NCBI GenBank assembly: GCA_934574095.1
Contig: CAKTMW010000013.1
Location: 1 to 42,541 of the forward strand
Source of the DNA: an uncultured Oscillospiraceae bacterium
GTDB lineage: Bacteria; Bacillota; Clostridia; Oscillospirales; Oscillospiraceae
Direction: 5' to 3'
DNA length: 42,541 nucleotides
The stretch's first letter is position 1; every line of letters begins with the position of its first letter. Below, in pieces: positions 1 through 7,170 of this stretch. The notes below the pieces were generated by a model. It searched no databases, was not told the DNA's origin, and was given only the letters and a program-made list of their open reading frames with translations. Position numbers and translations under genes: made by a program.

Positions 1-2709
1 GCCGAGCGCGTCATCGTGGCCATGGGCTCCGTGTCCGGCTGCGCCCAGGAGGTCGTCAACTACCTGAACGCCAAGGGTGAGAAGGTGGGCTTCCTGCAGG
101 TGCATCTGTTCCGTCCCTTCTCCGCCAAGCATCTGCTGGCGGCCATGCCAAAGACGGTGAAGAAGATCGCCGTTCTGGACCGCGTGAAGGAAGCCGGTTC
201 CATCGGCGAGCCCCTGTACGAGGATATCTGCGCCGCTTACATCAACGACGCCAACCGTCCTCTGATCTATGCCGGCCGTTACGGCCTGTCCTCCAAGGAC
301 ACCACCCCCGCCCAGATCAAGGCCGTGTTCGACAACCTGAGCCTGTCCGAGCCCAAGAACCACTTCACCATCGGCATCGAGGACGATGTGACCCATCTGT
401 CCCTGTCCGTGGGAGCACCCCTGCTGACCGAGCCGGAGGGCACCATCGCCTGCAAGTTCTGGGGCCTGGGCTCCGACGGTACCGTGGGCGCCAACAAGAA
501 CTCCATCAAGATCATCGGCGAGACCACCGATATGTACTGCCAGGCGTACTTCGAGTATGATACCAAGAAGTCCTTCGGTATCACCAAGAGCCACCTGCGC
601 TTCGGCAAGCACCCCATCAGTTCTACTTACTATGTCTCCAACGCGGACTTCATCGCCTGCCACAACCAGACGTATCTGACCAAGTACGACATTATCTCCG
701 AACTGAAGCCCCACGGCAGCTTCCTGCTGAACTGCGAGTGGACGGAGAGCGAGCTGGAGCAGCACATCCCTGGCGATATCCTGAAGTACATTGCCGAGAA
801 TGACATCAAGTTCTACATCATCGACGCCAACAAGGAGTCTCAGGCGCTGGGTCTGGGCAACCGCTCCAACATGGTGCTGCAGGCCGCTTTCTTCAAGCTG
901 GCCAACGTCATCCCCGTGGAGGACGCCGTGGCTCACATGAAGGCCGCCGTCAAGAAGACCTACGGCCTGAAGGGCGAGAAGATCGTCAACATGAACATCG
1001 CCGCCGTGGACGCCGGTATCAACTCGCTGGTGGAGGTCAAGGTGAAGCCTGAGTGGAAGAACCTGTCCGGCGCTGCCATCAAGCCCGCTGCCGATAATCT
1101 GCCCTACGTCATCAAGAACATTCTGGTGCCCATCAACGCCCAGAAGGGCGATAACCTGCCTGTCTCCGCCTTCAAGGGTATGGAGGACGGCACCATGCCG
1201 CTGGGCACCTCCCGCTATGAGAAGCGCGGCATCGCCACCCATCTGCCTGTGTGGGACGCCACCGAGTGCTTGCAGTGCAACATGTGCTCCTTCGTCTGTC
1301 CCCACGCCGTCATCCGCCCCTTCCTGCTGGATGAGAAGGAAGCCGCCAACGCCCCTGAGGGTCTGGTGATGGTGGACGCCAAGGGTCCCCAGCTGGCCGG
1401 TATGAAGTACGCCATGGGCGTGTCCACGCTGGACTGCACCAGCTGCGGCAGCTGCGTCTCCTCCTGCCCCAAGAGCGGCAAGGCCCTGAAGATGGTTCCC
1501 ACCCACGAGGTGTCTCTGGATCAGACCAACTGGGAGTACCTGTTCAACCTGCCCATCAAGGGTGACAAGGTGGATAAGTTCAGCCTGAAGGGCAGCCAGT
1601 TCAAGCAGCCTCTGGTGGAGTTCAACGGCGCTTGCGCCGGCTGCGGCGAGACGCCCTATATCAAGCTGCTGACCCAGCTGTTCGGCGACAAGATGTATCT
1701 GGCCAACGCCACCGGCTGCACCCAGGCATGGGGCGCGGCAATGCCCTGCGTTCCCTACTGCAAGAACCAAGAGGGCAAGGGTGTTGCTTGGAGTAACTCC
1801 CTGTTCGAGAACAATGCCGAATTCTCCTATGGTATGTGTCTGGCTGTCAAGCAGCTGCGCGACTGCGTCACCGGCTATGTGAAGGAGCTGGACGCTCTCA
1901 CCAAGGACGAGGCTGTCAAGGCCGCTATCGCCAAGTATCTGGAGACCTACGACGATCTGGATGCTTCCACCCCCGCCACCGCCGCTCTGGTTGCCGTGCT
2001 GGAGAACAGCAAGTTCTCCGCCGACGAGCAGAAGCTGGTGGACGAGATCCTGAAGCGCAAGAAGGATCTGTCCAAGAAGACCATGTGGATGTACGGCGGC
2101 GACGGCTGGGCCTACGACATCGGCTACGGCGGTCTGGATCACGTTTTCGCCATGGGCGAGGATGTGAACGTGCTGCTGGTGGATACCGAGGTGTACTCCA
2201 ACACCGGCGGACAGTCCTCCAAGGCCACCCCCGTGGGCGCTGTGGCCCAGTTCCAGGCCAGCGGCAAGAAGACCAAGAAGAAGGACCTGGGCATGCTGAT
2301 GATGACCTACGACAACGTCTATGTGGCCCAGTGCTCCATGGGCGCCAACCCCAACCAGCTCATCAAGGCCATCAAGGAAGCCGAAGCCCACAAGGGCCCG
2401 TCCATCGTCATCTGCTACGCGCCCTGCATCAACCACGGCATCAAGAAGGGCATGAACAACGTCCAGCAGGAGATGAAGGACGCCGTCAACTCCGGTTACT
2501 GGAATCTGTACCGTTACGATCCCAGCACCAAGAAGTTCACGCTGGATTCCAAGGAGCCCACCATGCCGCTGTACGACTTCATGAAGGGCGAGGTGCGTTA
2601 CGCTTCTCTGGAGCTGAGCTTCCCCGAGAATGCCAAGACCCTGTTTGCCGAGGCGGAAGAGGACGCCAAGACCAAGTACGAGTCCTACAAGCGCCGCAGC
2701 GAAAACTAA
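1..2709 (+). CDS. nifJ: Pyruvate:ferredoxin (flavodoxin) oxidoreductase, 3' part
   Basis: The reading frame is open from base 1, so the gene begins upstream; about 902 of the family's usual ~1170-1200 residues are here and the N-terminal pyrimidine-binding domain is mostly missing. The enzyme oxidatively decarboxylates pyruvate to acetyl-CoA and CO2, passing electrons to ferredoxin in the cytoplasm. Two 4Fe-4S ferredoxin motifs are visible, CxxCxxCxxxCP at about 1267-1302 and CTSCGSCVSSCP at about 1438-1473. The C-terminal TPP domain shows CAGCGETPY (about 1636), GGDGWAYDIG (about 2095) and NTGGQSS (about 2200), and the proximal-cluster cysteine lies in CYAPCINHG (about 2413). A strong terminator follows directly. 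GTG or ATG codons near bases 16-24 are internal, not starts. Confident. Confidence 0.96.
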   Translation, partial: AERVIVAMGSVSGCAQEVVNYLNAKGEKVGFLQVHLFRPFSAKHLLAAMPKTVKKIAVLDRVKEAGSIGEPLYEDICAAYINDANRPLIYAGRYGLSSKDTTPAQIKAVFDNLSLSEPKNHFTIGIEDDVTHLSLSVGAPLLTEPEGTIACKFWGLGSDGTVGANKNSIKIIGETTDMYCQAYFEYDTKKSFGITKSHLRFGKHPISSTYYVSNADFIACHNQTYLTKYDIISELKPHGSFLLNCEWTESELEQHIPGDILKYIAENDIKFYIIDANKESQALGLGNRSNMVLQAAFFKLANVIPVEDAVAHMKAAVKKTYGLKGEKIVNMNIAAVDAGINSLVEVKVKPEWKNLSGAAIKPAADNLPYVIKNILVPINAQKGDNLPVSAFKGMEDGTMPLGTSRYEKRGIATHLPVWDATECLQCNMCSFVCPHAVIRPFLLDEKEAANAPEGLVMVDAKGPQLAGMKYAMGVSTLDCTSCGSCVSSCPKSGKALKMVPTHEVSLDQTNWEYLFNLPIKGDKVDKFSLKGSQFKQPLVEFNGACAGCGETPYIKLLTQLFGDKMYLANATGCTQAWGAAMPCVPYCKNQEGKGVAWSNSLFENNAEFSYGMCLAVKQLRDCVTGYVKELDALTKDEAVKAAIAKYLETYDDLDASTPATAALVAVLENSKFSADEQKLVDEILKRKKDLSKKTMWMYGGDGWAYDIGYGGLDHVFAMGEDVNVLLVDTEVYSNTGGQSSKATPVGAVAQFQASGKKTKKKDLGMLMMTYDNVYVAQCSMGANPNQLIKAIKEAEAHKGPSIVICYAPCINHGIKKGMNNVQQEMKDAVNSGYWNLYRYDPSTKKFTLDSKEPTMPLYDFMKGEVRYASLELSFPENAKTLFAEAEEDAKTKYESYKRRSEN

Positions 2710-2714
2710 AGCAT

Positions 2715-2749
2715 AAAAAATCTCCGGTCGAAAGACCGGAGATTTTTTT
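2715..2749. terminator. Bidirectional intrinsic terminator between nifJ and the sda operon
   Basis: A perfect stem ATCTCCGGTC / GACCGGAGAT with a GAAA loop (2730-2733) is flanked by A6 on one side and T7 on the other, so it can work on both strands. It ends nifJ and also the convergent minus-strand serine dehydratase operon. Confidence 0.93.
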
Positions 2750-2821
2750 GCGCAGCGAAAAGAGAAGAGTGAAAAGTTGTGGTATGCCGCCGGAGGCGGC
2801 ATGATCGAATATGTTACGCGG

Positions 2822-3148
2822 TTACGCGGCCCTTTTCTTCATCAGCAGACTGACCAGCAACCCGATGGCAAGGCCGAAAATGACCGCCAGCAGGAACATT
2901 TCCACCGCCGTGCCCAGAAACGCGGCGCCCAGCGCGGCCCGTTCCAGCTTGAGAATGATGAGAGAAGCGGTAACGTCGCACAGCACCAGCAATCCGCCCA
3001 CCACGGCGATGGGCAGCCACGGACGCCTTTGATTCCGGAAGATGACGGCTTGCAGCAGAAATGCCATCACCAGCGCGGCGGGGACCAGAAGAGCCATGCC
3101 GAATTCCCAGAAGGAGAACAGGGCGCGGATGGAATGAAACAGCAGCAT
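2822..3148 (-). CDS. Small hydrophobic membrane protein, unknown function
   Basis: A 108-aa protein with three or four hydrophobic segments (roughly residues 12-37, 45-66 and 75-103) and a short basic tail KKRAA. I do not recognise the family. It lies 18 nt downstream of the VTT-domain gene in the same direction and is the last gene before the bidirectional terminator, so it is probably the distal gene of the serine dehydratase operon. The upstream sequence AAAGGA is a weak ribosome site. An overlapping frame at 2814-3167 gives an arginine-rich translation without a membrane pattern and was not chosen. Confidence 0.65.
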   Translation of the reverse strand: MLLFHSIRALFSFWEFGMALLVPAALVMAFLLQAVIFRNQRRPWLPIAVVGGLLVLCDVTASLIILKLERAALGAAFLGTAVEMFLLAVIFGLAIGLLVSLLMKKRAA

Positions 3149-3166
3149 ACGATGTCCTTTCCGGCA

Positions 3167-3871
3167 TTATGCCTCGTCGTCGGGTTGGGGTTTATCTGTC
3201 GTATTGTTCTTGGAGGACGGTTCCGTCGGTGCGGCCAGTTTTTTGTGGCAGTAGAACAGCGCATAGGCGATCAGCGCCACATTGATGACCAGGAACACCC
3301 AGAACACCGGAGACCGGAAGTCCAGCCGGTTGCCCAGAATGGTGAAGCATACAGTGCCGGGGTAGATGGCCAGCCACGAGCTGACCAGATACGTCCCATA
3401 GTTGGTGCGCGTCATGCCGAACAGTACGCCTAAAATCTCCATGCTCAGCCCCAGCATATGAATGGCAAAGCAGGAGGCGAAGCCCAGCTCCTGGGAGGCA
3501 GTGAAAAACCGCTTGATCCGGGGATGACGGTCCAGCATGGCGTTCAGGTCCGCCGGGTCGGTCCTGCGGCCCACGAAATAGGACACCGACAGGCTGACGG
3601 CCAGTCCCACGCCGTTGACGATCAGCGCCTCCGGCAGCGGAAAGACCAGCGACACCGCCACCACCAGCACATTGTAGATGATGACCACCGAGACGCCCTT
3701 CAGGGCGAACAGCGCCAATGCCACCAGTACCGCCAGAGCGGGCTTGTCGGCCACCAGCGTCATCAGCCGGTTCAGGTCCAGCACACCGCATAATATCAGT
3801 ACGCCCAGCACCACGGCCAGAACGGCCATCAGCAGTACCGGGGCGTAGCCCTTGAGTTTGCGTATTTTCAT
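3167..3871 (-). CDS. TVP38/TMEM64-family (VTT domain) membrane protein
   Basis: A 234-aa integral membrane protein with about six hydrophobic segments; residues ~75-185 look like the VTT/SNARE-associated domain of the TVP38/DedA superfamily (segment with GVGLAVSLSVSYFVGRR, then HPRIKRFF and a glycine-rich hydrophobic stretch). Members of the superfamily are thought to act in lipid scrambling or membrane homeostasis; the substrate here is unknown. The C-terminus is polar and low in complexity. It starts 23 nt after sdaAA; AAGGAG lies 11 nt before the ATG, slightly far. The link to serine catabolism is by position only. Confidence 0.75.
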   Translation of the reverse strand: MKIRKLKGYAPVLLMAVLAVVLGVLILCGVLDLNRLMTLVADKPALAVLVALALFALKGVSVVIIYNVLVVAVSLVFPLPEALIVNGVGLAVSLSVSYFVGRRTDPADLNAMLDRHPRIKRFFTASQELGFASCFAIHMLGLSMEILGVLFGMTRTNYGTYLVSSWLAIYPGTVCFTILGNRLDFRSPVFWVFLVINVALIAYALFYCHKKLAAPTEPSSKNNTTDKPQPDDEA

Positions 3872-3894
3872 GGGTGGGGGAACTCCTTGCCGCC

Positions 3895-4770
3895 TTATTG
3901 GGGCTTGTGCATCCGCTTTTTGACGGCGCGGCCGGTGGGTGTGGCGGCCAGACCGCCCAGGGCGGTCTCACGGAATTCCACCGGCATACGGCGGCCCACC
4001 TCGCCCATGGCGTCAATGACCTCGTCCACGGGGATGCGGCTTTCGATCCCGGCCAGGGCCATATCCGCCACGCTGACGGCGTTCACCGCGCCGATGACGT
4101 TGCGCTTCACGCAGGGGATCTCCACCAGACCGGCCACCGGGTCGCACACCAGGCCCAGCAGGTTTTTCAGCGCCATGGCTACCGCGTGGCCGATCTGCGC
4201 GCCGGTGCCGCCCCGCAGGGCCACCAGTGCGCCCGCCGCCATGGCGGAAGCGGTGCCGATCTCCGCCTGGCAGCCGCCGGAAGCGCCGGCGATGCAGGCC
4301 CGGTAAGCGATGACCGCGCCGATGCCGCTGGCCACGTACAGGGCCTCCAGAATCTGGTGCTGGCTCAGCTCCTCGTACTTGCAAAGAGGCAGCAGCACCG
4401 CGGGCAGGACGCCGCAGGCGCCCGCGGTGGGGGCTGCCACGATACGGCGCATACAGGCGTTGGACTCCGCCATGCTGAGAGCCTCGGTAATGACCTCGCT
4501 GACGTAGCCGCCGGACATGGCCTCGCCCCGGATGCAGTACTGCCGCATCTTCATGCCGTCGCCGCCCACCAGACCGCTGACGGAGCGCTTCTGCCCCGTA
4601 TAGCTGTCCGCCGCGTCCACCATGGCCTGCCAGGTGGTCAGCATTTTCGCCATGGACTGGTTGCGGGTCACCTGCCGGGTCTCCATATCGTCCTCTAATA
4701 CGACCTCCCAGAAGGGCTTGCCCTTCTCCTGCATCAGGTCAAAGATTTCCTTCATCGAATCCAGAGACAT
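3895..4770 (-). CDS. sdaAA: L-serine ammonia-lyase, iron-sulfur type, alpha subunit
   Basis: Catalytic alpha subunit (291 aa) of the two-subunit 4Fe-4S serine dehydratase that converts L-serine to pyruvate and ammonia. Visible hallmarks are NACMRRIVAAPTAGACGVLP, the glycine/alanine-rich CIAGASGGCQAEIGTASAM, and CDPVAGLVEIPCVKRN, which include the conserved cysteines for the cluster. The ATG at 4770 is preferred over the one at 4776 because GGAGGAGG (4777-4784) would abut the latter, while it lies about 6 nt before the former. The start lies inside the 3' end of sdaAB (32-nt overlap), a normal coupled order beta-alpha. Confident. Confidence 0.95.
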   Translation of the reverse strand: MSLDSMKEIFDLMQEKGKPFWEVVLEDDMETRQVTRNQSMAKMLTTWQAMVDAADSYTGQKRSVSGLVGGDGMKMRQYCIRGEAMSGGYVSEVITEALSMAESNACMRRIVAAPTAGACGVLPAVLLPLCKYEELSQHQILEALYVASGIGAVIAYRACIAGASGGCQAEIGTASAMAAGALVALRGGTGAQIGHAVAMALKNLLGLVCDPVAGLVEIPCVKRNVIGAVNAVSVADMALAGIESRIPVDEVIDAMGEVGRRMPVEFRETALGGLAATPTGRAVKKRMHKPQ

Positions 4771-5437
4771 CGTCATCCTCCTCCCTGTCGTAGTAGATAA
4801 TGGACAGCACGCCCGGAAGCTGGCCGATAAAATTCACCTGCTCCGTCTTGATATGCTGGTCGATCTCGATGATCATCAGCGACTCGCCGCCCCGCTTGTG
4901 CCGCCACATGCTCATGTTGGCGATGTTGATGCGGAACTGGCTGAGAATGGTGGTCACCGCCGCCTCGGAGGAATAGTAGTCCAGGTTGCGGATCACCAGG
5001 GTGTTGTACTCCCCGGTGAAGCTGACCTTGATGCCGTCCAGCTTATCCACCATGATGCGGCCGCCGCCCAGACTGCTGGCCTGCATCTCCAGATGCCTGC
5101 CGTCTTCACCCCAGGCTTCGATGACCGCCGTGTTGGGGTGGGCGTCCCGCAAATCGATGGTGTCGATGGTGAAGGCCAGCCCCTCCTTCTGCGCCTCCGC
5201 AAAGGCGGAGGGGATGCGGAGGTCGTCCGGCTTCATGCCCAGCAGCCCCGCCACCAGCGCCCGGTCGGTGCCGTGGCCCAGTCCCGTGTCGGCAAAGGAG
5301 CCGTACAGGTGGATGGCGGCCTTCACCGGCTTGCTGCCCAGCAGAGTGCGGGCCATGCTGCCGATCCGGGCCGCGCCCGCCGTGTGGGAGCTGGAGGGCC
5401 CCACCATCACCGGTCCCAGAATATCGAAAATATCCAT
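4739..5437 (-). CDS. sdaAB: L-serine ammonia-lyase, iron-sulfur type, beta subunit
   Basis: Beta subunit (232 aa) of serine dehydratase. The N-terminus carries the family signature GPVMVGPSSSHTAGAARIG, and the C-terminal ~70 residues form an ACT domain (from about LVIRNLDYYSS), the fold that often binds amino acids. The frame is open upstream to 5491, but the start at 5437 is chosen because AGGAGG sits 8 nt before it (5446-5451) and the predicted promoter -10 box lies at 5470-5475, downstream of the longer start. First gene of the sda operon; overlaps sdaAA. Confidence 0.94.
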   Translation of the reverse strand: MDIFDILGPVMVGPSSSHTAGAARIGSMARTLLGSKPVKAAIHLYGSFADTGLGHGTDRALVAGLLGMKPDDLRIPSAFAEAQKEGLAFTIDTIDLRDAHPNTAVIEAWGEDGRHLEMQASSLGGGRIMVDKLDGIKVSFTGEYNTLVIRNLDYYSSEAAVTTILSQFRINIANMSMWRHKRGGESLMIIEIDQHIKTEQVNFIGQLPGVLSIIYYDREEDDDVSGFDEGNL

Positions 5438-5469
5438 AGTGTGCGCCTCCTGTGCTTTTCTCTTCCCCG

Positions 5470-5475
5470 ATTGTA
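5470..5475 (-). promoter_or_regulatory. Extended -10 promoter for the sda operon
   Basis: On the minus strand TGGTACAAT forms an extended -10 box (TACAAT at 5470-5475). The -35 position 17 nt upstream is TTCCCT, which is poor. The predicted start of transcription is near 5463, 25 nt before the sdaAB start codon. No hairpin leader is seen. Confidence 0.5.
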
Positions 5476-5536
5476 CCATAGTTGTGCGCAAAAGGGAAGT
5501 AAAGAAATCACAGGCGCGGTCACAGTATCACTGCGC

Positions 5537-6304
5537 TCAGGTCAGCAGGCGGAACAGCATCACCACCGCGCCCAGCACCACGCCGGTGGCCCGGTTCAGG
5601 GTTTTGGGCGTGGCCTTGTTGGCGAATACGGCGGCGATCCGGGCCCACACCAGGGTGAACACCACACACAGGGCGAATACCGTCCAGTCCGGCGCGCCGC
5701 CGATGACAAAGTGGGAGATGGCGCCGGTCAGCGCCGTGAAGGTCATGATGAACACGCTGGTGCCCACGGCGGTTTTCAGCTCATAGCCCAGTACGGAGGT
5801 CAGGATCAGCAGCATCATCATGCCGCCGCCCGCGCCTATAAAGCCGCAGATGAAGCCGATGAGAACGCCGCAGACGATGGACTGAACGGCACGTTTTTGG
5901 GCGGATACCGCCAGCATGGTCTCCTTGGTGGTCATGACGGGCCGGAGGATGAATTTGACGCCCAGCAGGAAGGTCATGAACACGGAGAAGCTGCCCATGG
6001 TAGAGGAGGGCACAAGGTTGGCGATGTAGCTGCCCACCACGGTAAAGACCAGCACACTGACCATCATGATGAGGCCGTTGCGCACGTCCAGATTCTTATT
6101 CTTGCCGTAAGTATACGCGGAGACGGCGCTGGCTAATACGTCGGAAGACAATGCGATACCCACCGCCATATAGGGGTCCATGTCCAGAAACGTGATGAGC
6201 ATGGGGCTGATGACGGCGGCGGCGCTCATGCCGGCAAAGCCGGTGCCCAGCCCCGCGCCCATACCGGCGAAAAAGCTCACAAGGACCGTGAATAAGATTT
6301 GCAT
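5537..6304 (-). CDS. Sulfite exporter TauE/SafE family (TSUP) permease
   Basis: A 255-aa polytopic membrane protein with seven or eight hydrophobic segments and the duplicated TSUP pattern: an N-terminal GMGAGLGTGFAGMSAAAVISPML and a second-half GFICGFIGAGGGMMMLLILTSVLGYELKTAVGTS. TSUP proteins move small organic or sulfur-containing anions across the membrane; the substrate cannot be read from sequence. It begins 5 nt after the MarR gene and is surely cotranscribed with it, so expression is probably controlled by that regulator. Confidence 0.88.
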   Translation of the reverse strand: MQILFTVLVSFFAGMGAGLGTGFAGMSAAAVISPMLITFLDMDPYMAVGIALSSDVLASAVSAYTYGKNKNLDVRNGLIMMVSVLVFTVVGSYIANLVPSSTMGSFSVFMTFLLGVKFILRPVMTTKETMLAVSAQKRAVQSIVCGVLIGFICGFIGAGGGMMMLLILTSVLGYELKTAVGTSVFIMTFTALTGAISHFVIGGAPDWTVFALCVVFTLVWARIAAVFANKATPKTLNRATGVVLGAVVMLFRLLT

Positions 6305-6309
6305 AGGGG

Positions 6310-6741
6310 TTATTCTCCTTTTAATAGCTCGTCCAGATTGTCGTTCATCATAGTCAGTGTTTTCAGAAAGGCCGCCTTGGTCTCAGGGCCGATGCCGCGG
6401 AACAGCCGCTCCAGAAAGGCCTCCTGCAGCTGACGCCCCTGTTGGATGATGGGCTGGGCCTTCTCCGTGCAGCAGAGGCGGGTTTTGCGCCGGTCGCCCG
6501 CCACGGCCTGGCGGGTCAGATAGCCGTCCCGCACCAGCTTGTCCACGTTTACCGACACCAGATTGGCCTTGATCCTGCGTATCTCCACAATATCCGCCGC
6601 CGTGCTGTACGCCGGGTTGTTGGCCAGAAACAGCAGGATATCAAAGGCTGTCTGGGGCAGATTCAGCTTCCGGCACAGGGGCTTACAGGCTGCGGCGTAA
6701 GCCAGCGCCATTTTTCGGGCAAACTCCATACTGAGGTTCAT
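6310..6741 (-). CDS. MarR-family transcriptional regulator
   Basis: A 143-aa protein with the winged-helix pattern of MarR: a helical N-terminus, TAADIVEIRRIKANLVSVNVDKLVRDGYL as helix-turn-helix, then the wing AGDRRKTRLCCTEKA. The start at 6741 has GGAGG (6750-6754) 8 nt upstream; the longer frame to 6771 would begin inside the predicted operator. It is the first gene of a two-gene unit with the TSUP permease and probably represses itself and the permease through the palindrome at 6767-6778. The ligand is unknown. Confidence 0.88.
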   Translation of the reverse strand: MNLSMEFARKMALAYAAACKPLCRKLNLPQTAFDILLFLANNPAYSTAADIVEIRRIKANLVSVNVDKLVRDGYLTRQAVAGDRRKTRLCCTEKAQPIIQQGRQLQEAFLERLFRGIGPETKAAFLKTLTMMNDNLDELLKGE

Positions 6742-6766
6742 GGCAGAATCCTCCAAAAAGATAATA

Positions 6767-6811
6767 TTCAAATTTGAAGTAAAATATAGCAGAAAAAATG
6801 GCGCTTGTCAA
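6767..6811 (-). promoter_or_regulatory. Sigma-A promoter and palindromic operator of the MarR-TSUP operon
   Basis: Minus-strand -35 TTGACA (6806-6811), 17-nt spacer, -10 TATATT (6783-6788). Just downstream, overlapping the expected transcription start, is the perfect 12-bp palindrome TTCAAATTTGAA (6767-6778), a typical MarR-dimer target in size and position. Binding there would block transcription of the MarR-TSUP unit. Operator assignment is inference. Confidence 0.75.
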
Positions 6812-6836
6812 GAGAGACGGGACAGGTGAAAAAATG

Positions 6837-6865
6837 TTGACATTCGGGGGATGATATAGTATACT
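6837..6865 (+). promoter_or_regulatory. valS: Sigma-A promoter for valS T-box transcript
   Basis: -35 TTGACA (6837-6842), 17-nt spacer, -10 TATACT (6860-6865). Transcription should begin near 6872, at the 5' edge of the T-box leader. It is divergent from the MarR promoter, whose -35 box lies 25 nt away. Confidence 0.85.
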
Positions 6866-6871
6866 GTCTCC

Positions 6872-7131
6872 AATATTGAACAGCGATGATGGGAAGCAGT
6901 AGGCGGCCGGCAGATGCCAAGAGAGAGCGCGGATGGTGTAAGCGCCCGTGAAGCCCCGCTAAAGTCGTCCCTGAGCTTTCGGCTGAACGTGAAGTAGGCC
7001 GCAACGGCTGCCCTCCGTTAGCGGGGCGCGGTGTGACAGCACTGCATGAGTGCGGGAAATATCCCGAATACAGGTGGTACCACGGACAATCGTTCGCCCT
7101 GTTTTGCTATGGCAAAACGGAGCGATTTTTT
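6872..7131 (+). promoter_or_regulatory. T-box riboswitch, valine specifier, upstream of valS
   Basis: Stem I elements are visible: GATGATGGGAAGCAGTA (about 6885-6901), the AGAGAG bulge (about 6921-6926) and GGATGGTGTAAG (about 6931-6942). GGGA (6891-6894) can pair with TCCC (6968-6971), placing the specifier codon GTC (valine) at 6964-6966. A long-range helix pairs 6953-6962 with 7018-7027. The conserved T-box AGGTGGTACCACGG is at 7072-7085; its TGGT fits a tRNA ending ACCA, as tRNA-Val does. The terminator hairpin with T6 run lies at about 7089-7131. Uncharged tRNA-Val should stabilise the antiterminator and turn valS on. Confidence 0.93.
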
Positions 7132-7170
7132 GTTGCCCTTTTTGCCGAAATACCGGAAAGGAGAATCCCT

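Noticed and set aside
7033..7170. 46-residue N-terminal extension of valS
   Set aside because: Lies over the T-box antiterminator and terminator; the ATG at 7171 has the ribosome site and matches known ValRS starts.
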